A DNA stretch of 64,000 nucleotides from Blastocatellia bacterium. GTDB taxonomy: Bacteria > Acidobacteriota > Blastocatellia > UBA7656. The notes under the pieces were generated by a model. The model made no database searches. It was given only the letters and a program-made list of their open reading frames with translations, and was not told where the DNA came from. The stretch is taken from positions 62,001 through 126,000 of the forward strand of contig DATENM010000035.1 in the NCBI GenBank assembly GCA_035275065.1, given 5' to 3'. This document shows, one piece after another, positions 58,528 to 64,000 of this stretch (position 1 is its first letter; each line of letters starts with the position of its first letter). The translations under genes were made by a program, and so were the position numbers.

Positions 58528-60240
58528 TCACTGCCCAGGTCCAGCCGGCGCCGCCGTTTTCCGACCGACGACGCGCCAGAACCCAGCCCCATAACGCAAC
58601 AGGAAGGTGCGTTTCTCGTCCTCCGTCGCGCGCGGCCAGGCATCTATGGCCAGTAGATAATCCCTCAAGCCTTCTTCGACTTGCGGGCGCAGGCGCGGCG
58701 GCACACCGGCAAGCCCTTCCGCGGCGCCCTCGCGCAGGGCCCGCAGGTCGGCGAGCACGGTGTCCAGATCGGGGGCAGATATCGGCTCATAGAGAACTTC
58801 CATCTCCATCCCGGCGCGTGCAAACATCGCCGCATACTGCTCAAGTTCCAGGTAGTGGCGTACGCTGTAGTCTGTCCCCGGCGCATGGTCTGCGAAGTAG
58901 GCGCGTGCCTCTTCATAATCGAGCAGCGTGATGCCGAACAGTTGATAATGGCCGTCACGCAGGACGTGGAGCGGCGCATAACGGTTGGGAATCTCGAAGT
59001 AGGCGACGCCGTTGTCGCCGAGCAGCATCGCGGTGTTGTGGAGCAACGCTTGTGGATCGTCAACGTGCTCGATAACGTCGTTGCAGGTGACCACGTCGAA
59101 CTGATTCATCAACCCCGCCAGCTGGTCCGCACGGGTGGCGTCTTTCAGCAGCAGCGGCACGTCCAACCCGTGATCGCGCAGGTTGCTCTTAGCCAGTTCC
59201 AGCAACATCAAATTAATTTCGACGCCGATGGGTTCCGCACCGCATTCGGCGAAGGCGACGAGAAATCCCCCATAGGCGCAGCCGATGTCGAGGTACTGCT
59301 TGCCACGCAGATCGACTCGCTGGCTCAACAACTCAGCAACGACCCGTCCGCGCTTGTTGCAGGTGATGGCGAACTCGAAGTACAGCGGCAGACACGGGTC
59401 GTGGGTGATGCTCTGAAAGTGCTTGCAGAGGGCGGCGAAATAGCGCCGGTTGTGTGGCGTCTTGAATTGAGCGAAGCGTTCGGCGACCTCGGCGGCGGCC
59501 CCGGTCAATACCTCCGCGGGCAACTCATCGGCGGGCCGGCCCGATTCGCCTTTGTGAGAGAAGCTGGCAGATTTCGCTGCCCGTCCCGCGGTCTCCTCGG
59601 CGGCAGCTGACGCCGCGCCCGCCGGCCCGGCGGTCAACTCCGACGGCAGCCCCGCGCCGCCCCTGGCTCCGCCGTTCGCCGAAGGCTCCGATTCGTTCTC
59701 TTCGAGCCCATCGGTGGACGTCTCGACGGGTTGCGCCCCTGTGTTGCCCCCAGCGATAGCGCGTGCGGTCGAGAGCCCGGTGGTGTCGTCTGCCGCGCCG
59801 AAGCCGAGCCGGCGATAGAGGGGCAGCAGGTAACGGTACTTGATCGGCCCGTAGAGGCTAAGCAGTCGCCAGCCGAGCGTGCCCTTGATGCGCTGAAGCT
59901 CTGCCGAGGTGTCGCGCAACTGCGCCGCCTGCCCCTGCATCTGTTCGTTCATACTCTCCAGGCGCTGTGATAGCGAGCGAGCGGTCTGATCTTTTTCTGC
60001 AAGCGCGGTGGTCAGGGCTTCGTTCTCGCGCCGCTGCTCGGCGAGCTGGCGATTCAGGGCATTTTCCTTTTCAATCATCTCGGCGGCGCGGGCCTGTGCC
60101 GCCCGTTCGCTTTCCGCGAGTTGATCGGTCAGTTGCCGCACGCGCCGCTCGACTTCACTGTAAGCGGCCTCACGGTCGCCCGCGGTCAAGCGCGCGCCCC
60201 GCGGCGCCCGCGACTCTGACGACTGTTCACTGTCACTCAT
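58528..60240 (-). CDS. Coiled-coil protein with C-terminal SAM-dependent methyltransferase
   Basis: 570 residues. ~20-120 is a coiled coil, ~107-146 holds LGWRLLSLYGPIKYRYLLP, ~147-240 is a Gly/Ala/Ser/Glu linker, and ~250-470 is a class I methyltransferase (YLDIGCAYGGFLVAF, GVEIN, VVTCNDVIEHVDDP). Both this and the giant protein start MSDSE, and the DNA around the shared motif (59820-59920 versus 53757-53850) is nearly identical, so one was copied recently from the other. It probably methylates a sugar or glycan end. The decayed GT lies directly upstream. Confidence 0.85.
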   Translation of the reverse strand: MSDSEQSSESRAPRGARLTAGDREAAYSEVERRVRQLTDQLAESERAAQARAAEMIEKENALNRQLAEQRRENEALTTALAEKDQTARSLSQRLESMNEQMQGQAAQLRDTSAELQRIKGTLGWRLLSLYGPIKYRYLLPLYRRLGFGAADDTTGLSTARAIAGGNTGAQPVETSTDGLEENESEPSANGGARGGAGLPSELTAGPAGAASAAAEETAGRAAKSASFSHKGESGRPADELPAEVLTGAAAEVAERFAQFKTPHNRRYFAALCKHFQSITHDPCLPLYFEFAITCNKRGRVVAELLSQRVDLRGKQYLDIGCAYGGFLVAFAECGAEPIGVEINLMLLELAKSNLRDHGLDVPLLLKDATRADQLAGLMNQFDVVTCNDVIEHVDDPQALLHNTAMLLGDNGVAYFEIPNRYAPLHVLRDGHYQLFGITLLDYEEARAYFADHAPGTDYSVRHYLELEQYAAMFARAGMEMEVLYEPISAPDLDTVLADLRALREGAAEGLAGVPPRLRPQVEEGLRDYLLAIDAWPRATEDEKRTFLLRYGAGFWRVVGRKTAAPAGPGQ

Positions 60241-60285
60241 GTGGGTCCGTCCTCAACTGCACTAAGATTCGTCGGCTCGGAATCA

Positions 60286-60530
60286 CACCATTCTGCCAGC
60301 GCCCCTATATATCCGGCAAACGGTTTTCGCCCGGCGGTCAGCGCCGCCATTGATGCGCCACGCCGCGCAACGCAGAGGATGATATCGGCCATCGCCCCGC
60401 GCGTCGGCAGGTTTGAAACAGCGGTGTTCGTAGGGGAAGACGCCGGGTCGTCTATCGGGGCGTAGACCCGCAGCGCCGGTGGGGCGAAGCTTTACCTAAC
60501 TCGAAATTGTGGGCCAATGTCGATCAGGCC
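60286..60530 (-). pseudogene. Decayed fragment of a GT-B glycosyltransferase
   Basis: The minus-strand sequence aligns with 56436-56800 of the intact GT gene: words such as CATTCTGCCAGCGCCCC, ATATCCGGCAA and CGAAATTGT recur in the same order, but with deletions and in-frame stops. It encodes recognisable pieces (TLAHNFELGK for TLAYNFEYGK) only in broken frames. It lies just before the coiled-coil methyltransferase, mirroring the intact GT + giant gene pair. Confidence 0.75.
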
Positions 60531-60653
60531 ACCTTCGGAGGCGGGCTCGAAAGGACCGGAGGGATTCGGGATCGCTGACACCGGCGCTAAATTACCAGGC
60601 GGAATGCCCGGACGCTCTCGCCCTCATGGCGGAACTTGTGCGCCAATGTTTTC
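60531..60653. other. Residual intergenic sequence, nothing recognised
   Basis: Between the GT remnant and the hairpin at 60654 no ORF, RNA or homology to the intact GT gene was seen; it may be further eroded GT sequence. Confidence 0.4.
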
Positions 60654-60687
60654 CCCTCCTGCCCGGGCAACCACCCGGGCAGGAGGG
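60654..60687 (-). terminator. Strong GC hairpin after the beta-helix gene
   Basis: A 14-bp perfect stem (60654-60667 with 60674-60687) with a 6-nt loop and core CCTGCCCGGG lies 29 bp beyond the minus-strand stop. It lacks a T-run on the minus strand (GGGGAAAAC follows), so termination would be weak or Rho-assisted. Confidence 0.6.
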
Positions 60688-60715
60688 AAATGAAATCGCA
60701 TATGCGACAGGGATG

Positions 60716-61639
60716 CTACTGCTGGACCTTGGTGGCGTTGGGCGCTCCGTCCGTCGCGTTGCCATCGATTCGGTTATTGACCGACGTCTTGACCGTCCCG
60801 CCCGCGGCAATAACAATTCCGTTCGTGTTGTTATAGATGTTGGTATTGGAAATGCGGATGATCGACAGGTTGGCCGCCGCATTGACGCCGTTCCCGTTGA
60901 AGGCCAACATCACGTTTTCCAGGTCGGCGACCGCCGCGCCGCCCTCGCAAATCACACCATTGCCGCTGTTCCCGACAATTGAAGAATTGCGGACCATGGC
61001 GAAGCAGCTGCCGCCGGCGGTGTTGACGACGTCCACCCCATTCGTACAGGCTTCCATGCGAACATTGTCAATCGAGCCGGACAGAAAGCCGGTGGTGGTC
61101 GACAGTTTCACGGCGCTGACCGCACAGTTGATGATGTTCGTGTCCTTGACGAAGACGTTGGCGCTGCCGCCCAGGGCGACATCAATGCCATTACCACCAA
61201 ACTCGTAGATCTTGCAGTTCTCGACATTCAGTTGCTTGCCGGCAAGAAACCTGATGCCGCTGAGGTTGCCCGCGGTGTTGAGCCCATTAATGTTCAGGTT
61301 CCGTAGCGTCACCTTGTCATTCACACCGGCGTTGACGATGATGCCACTGGTGGTAGTCACAATCCCGGCAATAAAGCCGCCGCCGTCAATGGTCATCGAC
61401 TTGGTGATCGTCACCGCGCCGAATCCACCCGGATCAAGCACGTTAATCTCGCCGCCCGCCGCGGTCTTCGAGATTGCCCCGGCAAAGGTCTTGCACGGCG
61501 CCGTGCGGCTGCACGGGTTGACATCATCGCCGACGCCCGACACCCATGTACGTGTCGCCTGCGCTTGCGCGAAGGTGCTGCACATTAAACAGACGGCAAA
61601 TACGCCAAGCATGTTGAATAGCGATTTCATTCTGGTCAT
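60716..61639 (-). CDS. Secreted right-handed parallel beta-helix protein
   Basis: 307 residues with a signal peptide (LGVFAVCLMCSTFAQAQ). After a short WVSGVGDDVNPCSRTAPCKTF segment come many parallel-beta-helix turns of ~22 residues (ITKSMTIDGGG, NISVENCKIYEFGG-like, IIRISNTNIYNNTNGI). This is the pectate-lyase-like fold, here without recognisable catalytic residues. AAGGAG precedes the ATG. It is probably an exported surface or adhesion protein. It is flanked by two related hairpins. Confidence 0.82.
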   Translation of the reverse strand: MTRMKSLFNMLGVFAVCLMCSTFAQAQATRTWVSGVGDDVNPCSRTAPCKTFAGAISKTAAGGEINVLDPGGFGAVTITKSMTIDGGGFIAGIVTTTSGIIVNAGVNDKVTLRNLNINGLNTAGNLSGIRFLAGKQLNVENCKIYEFGGNGIDVALGGSANVFVKDTNIINCAVSAVKLSTTTGFLSGSIDNVRMEACTNGVDVVNTAGGSCFAMVRNSSIVGNSGNGVICEGGAAVADLENVMLAFNGNGVNAAANLSIIRISNTNIYNNTNGIVIAAGGTVKTSVNNRIDGNATDGAPNATKVQQ

Positions 61640-61728
61640 TGTCTCTCTCCTTTACATTCTAAGCGATTGAATCAGAGATCATCTTGATTATGATCCTCTT
61701 AGTCAACATAGCGAGTTCCCTTGCCGCT

Positions 61729-61786
61729 CTGCCCGGGCAGTTGGTCAATGCCATCGGACAATGGCGTCGTCCAACTGCCTGAGCAG
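61729..61786 (-). terminator. Hairpin after the HYR-repeat gene
   Basis: 61729-61744 pairs with 61771-61786 (14 of 16), and an inner GCCAT/ATGGC pair nests inside. The core CTGCCCGGGCAG echoes the hairpin at 60654. It starts 10 bp past the HYR stop. Confidence 0.5.
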
Positions 61787-61796
61787 AAACGGCCAA

Positions 61797-64000
61797 TTAA
61801 TGGCCTTGATCGTGCGGCACCGTCACCGTCACGGTCTGCGTCGCGACGTTGCCATGACTATCCGTGCACCGGATGGTGATCGTATAGACGCGCCCGTTGC
61901 CGTTGCCCGACCGTTCTGACTGTAACTGCACGTGATGCGCATCGATGACCTTCCACTCCGCCGAGTTGTGACCGTCACCGGGCGGGCTGGGTGGCTCGTT
62001 GCTGGTCACCGTCAAGTCGCAAGTGACCGACGAGGTGGGCGTGCAATTATCCGCCACGCCATAGCTGATCGTCACATCGACCATCTTGTGATTCGGCGGC
62101 CACAGCGACGACGGATTGGCGGCGGCCCCGCTGATGGTCGGCGCCTGCGTGTCATTGACGACAACCGTCTGTGTGCAGGAGACCTGGTTGCCCGCGGCGT
62201 CTCTCGCCGTCCAGACGATGGTCGTGGTGCCCACCGGGTAAGCCGCGTTCAGCGCCAATCCGTCACTGCGAACGCCGACCACCGTCGTGCCGGGGCAGTT
62301 GTCGGTCGCGGTCGCAGCCCCCGTATTGACGATGGCAGAACACTGGCCCAGCGTGTTGGAGGCCGTGATGTTCGCCGGGCAAGTAATCACCGGCGCTTGC
62401 GTGTCGGCGACCGTCACGCTAAAGCTGCAAGTGGAGTGGTTGTTACTGGCGTCGGTCGCGGTGCAGGTCACGTTGGTGACACCGACCGGGAACGACGCGC
62501 CGGAGGCCGGACTGCAAACGAAGGTCGGACCGGGTTGATTGTCGGTCACCGTCGGGTTCGCGTAGGTCACGACCGCCGCACACTGGTTGGCCGTGTTGGG
62601 CCGGGTCAGGCTGGGCGGGCAGGTGATCGCCGGCGGCTGATTGTCGCTGACCGTCACCGTGAAGCTACAGGTCGCCGTGTTGTTTGCCGCGTCGGTCACC
62701 GTGCAAGACACGGCCGTCGCCCCGACCGGGAAGTGCGTGCCCGAAGCCGGCGAGCAAACCGCCGCGCCCACCCCCGAACAGTTGTCGCTGACCGTCGGCG
62801 TGTAAGTGACGGTCGCGGTGGCGACGTTGGGGTCCGTGCCGACCGCAATGGGCGACGGGCAGGTGATCGCCGGCGGCTGATTGTCGCTGACCGTCACCGT
62901 GAAGCTACAGGTCGCCGTGTTGTTTGCCGCGTCGGTCACCGTGCAGATCACGGTCGTCGTTCCGACGGAGAACTGCGTCCCCGCCGCCGGCGAACAACTC
63001 GTGGTCACGCCGGGACAGTTGTCGGCAGTTGCCGGGGAGGCGTAGTTAATCACCGCCCCGCACTTGTCCGAGTCATTCGCATGGGTGATGTTGGCCGGAC
63101 AGGCAATCGTCGGCAGTTGCGTGTCATTGACGGTTACCCTAAAGGTGCAGGTCGTGGTGGCGCCCGAAAGGTCGGTCGCCGTACACAACACGTTAGTCGC
63201 GCCGATGGGGAAGAACGACCCCGAAGCCGGCGAGCAAGCGACCGTCAGGGTTGAACAACTGTTGTCGGCAGTCGGCGCTGGGTAGTTGACGACGGCGCCG
63301 CACTGATCCTGATCGTTGGCGGTGGTGATATCGGACGTACAAGTGATGGTCGAAGTGATGCTGTTGACCACGGTCACCTTCGCCGTGCAGGGCGTCTCGC
63401 CGGCGCCATTCTCCGCGGTGATCGTCACCGTGTAGATTCCTGGCCCGACGATACTGCCGGCTGCCGGGGATTGCGAGACGGTGACGCCGCAACCGGTGGC
63501 GACCACTTCACTGACCAGATTCGGTATGGTGGCCTCGCAAATGGCGCTGGCGGTGACCGTCTTGTCCGTGGCGCAGGTGGTGATCGTCGGCGGTGCTGCC
63601 GGAACCACCGTGACCGTGAAGTCACAACTGCCGCCCTGGCTGCTGGTGCAGGTCACCACCGTCACGCCCGCCGCGAAGACGGTGCCGGACGCCGGGCTAC
63701 AGGTGACTGTGCCACACGTCCCGCTGGTCGCCGGGGCCGGGTAGTTGACGACGGCATTGCACACGCCGGCTGCGGCGGTCTGGGTAACGTCACCGGGACA
63801 GGTCACGGTGCAGCCAGCGCTGTTCGAGCCGCGGACGGTCACGGTGAAGCTGCACGAAACGGTATTATGAGAAGAGTCGGTGCCCGTGCAAGAAACCGTC
63901 GTGGTGCCGATCAGGAAGGTCGCGCCGGCGGGCGGGTCACAAGTGACCGTCACACAATTGCCGGTCGTCGTCGGCGTCGAGTAATTGACTTTCGCGAAGC
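61797..64000 (-). CDS. HYR-repeat surface protein, C-terminal part (continues beyond the window)
   Basis: The reading frame remains open to base 64000, upstream of the GTG at 63953 (FAKVNYSTPTTTGNC precedes it), so the start is outside. At least 734 residues are visible, made of ~80-residue HYR (hyalin) repeats with VSDNQPPAITCP-type joints and paired cysteines. The C-terminal ~90 residues differ (NPSSLWPPNHKMVDVTISYGV). HYR domains are extracellular adhesion modules. Two repeats share a 90-nt identical stretch 240 bp apart, showing recent repeat expansion. Confidence 0.9.
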   Translation of the reverse strand, partial: FAKVNYSTPTTTGNCVTVTCDPPAGATFLIGTTTVSCTGTDSSHNTVSCSFTVTVRGSNSAGCTVTCPGDVTQTAAAGVCNAVVNYPAPATSGTCGTVTCSPASGTVFAAGVTVVTCTSSQGGSCDFTVTVVPAAPPTITTCATDKTVTASAICEATIPNLVSEVVATGCGVTVSQSPAAGSIVGPGIYTVTITAENGAGETPCTAKVTVVNSITSTITCTSDITTANDQDQCGAVVNYPAPTADNSCSTLTVACSPASGSFFPIGATNVLCTATDLSGATTTCTFRVTVNDTQLPTIACPANITHANDSDKCGAVINYASPATADNCPGVTTSCSPAAGTQFSVGTTTVICTVTDAANNTATCSFTVTVSDNQPPAITCPSPIAVGTDPNVATATVTYTPTVSDNCSGVGAAVCSPASGTHFPVGATAVSCTVTDAANNTATCSFTVTVSDNQPPAITCPPSLTRPNTANQCAAVVTYANPTVTDNQPGPTFVCSPASGASFPVGVTNVTCTATDASNNHSTCSFSVTVADTQAPVITCPANITASNTLGQCSAIVNTGAATATDNCPGTTVVGVRSDGLALNAAYPVGTTTIVWTARDAAGNQVSCTQTVVVNDTQAPTISGAAANPSSLWPPNHKMVDVTISYGVADNCTPTSSVTCDLTVTSNEPPSPPGDGHNSAEWKVIDAHHVQLQSERSGNGNGRVYTITIRCTDSHGNVATQTVTVTVPHDQGH
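62616..62945. repeat. 90-nt identical segments 240 bp apart in the HYR gene
   Basis: 62616-62705 and 62856-62945 are identical and exactly 240 bp (80 codons) apart, one HYR repeat length. This points to recent unequal recombination in the repeat array. Confidence 0.85.

Noticed and set aside
61932..63254. 440-residue plus-strand open frame opposite the HYR gene
   Set aside because: Its periodic Arg-rich text simply mirrors the HYR repeats.
62616..63950. Regular repeats that could suggest a CRISPR array
   Set aside because: Period is ~240 bp, in frame, and encodes HYR domains; no direct-repeat/spacer pattern.

Overview
The window looks like chromosomal DNA from an Acidobacteriota bacterium, most plausibly of the Blastocatellia/Pyrinomonadales type. 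It is GC-rich outside a left-hand mobile element. It carries two 'VWFA-related Acidobacterial domain' secreted proteins, an ECF sigma factor of the TIGR02999 type translationally coupled to a membrane Ser/Thr kinase with PEGA and formylglycine-enzyme-like domains, and many secreted proteins with BACON or HYR beta-sandwich repeats. This assignment is inference from gene content; no rRNA or tRNA gene was found.

1-5832: the right-hand part of a Tn7-family transposon (tnsD cut by the window edge, tnsC, tnsB, tnsA; order of transcription A-B-C-D, each overlapping the next). Its right end starts TGTGGG and contains three TnsB-site-like repeats spaced exactly 20 bp apart. It sits 25 bp beyond the glmS stop codon, the classical attTn7 arrangement. 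Cargo, the left end and any accessory targeting genes lie outside the window.

5858-11359 (minus): a UDP-GlcNAc / cell-wall block, glmS, glmU, yvcK and a histone-H1-like/TPR protein. 11360-19114 (plus): hemD, two VWA-domain exported proteins around a FecR/DUF6600 protein with a long charged tail, and a CPBP membrane protease. 19206-21250 (minus): a DUF4870 membrane protein and the Mg transporter mgtE. 21473-25644 (plus): a 3-methyladenine glycosylase and the late haem genes hemE, hemH and hemG. 25657-29492 (minus): the multidomain kinase and its ECF sigma factor. 29647-31067: an IS4-family insertion sequence embedded in a hairpin.

31160-45650: scyD-like secreted propeller; pyrR-pyrB-pyrC; a subtilase and an M14 carboxypeptidase that share C-terminal BACON modules; a phosphatase and an APH-type kinase; a response regulator with a HATPase output; a lipase-like hydrolase; a DUF420-cupredoxin fusion beside a stand-alone cupredoxin; OsmC.

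45666-60530: a surface-glycan locus. It encodes a sulfotransferase, GT4, GT2, WecB, an 1806-residue protein joining two methyltransferases, a coiled coil and three glycosyltransferases, a paralogous GT, a coiled-coil methyltransferase sharing nearly identical DNA with the giant gene, and a decayed GT copy. This reads as a locus growing by duplication, fusion and loss. 60716-64000: an exported parallel beta-helix protein and an HYR-repeat surface protein running off the window.

Several intergenic spaces hold long inverted repeats built from simple words. One supplies the last codons and stop of yvcK, and a related word appears in frame inside hemG.
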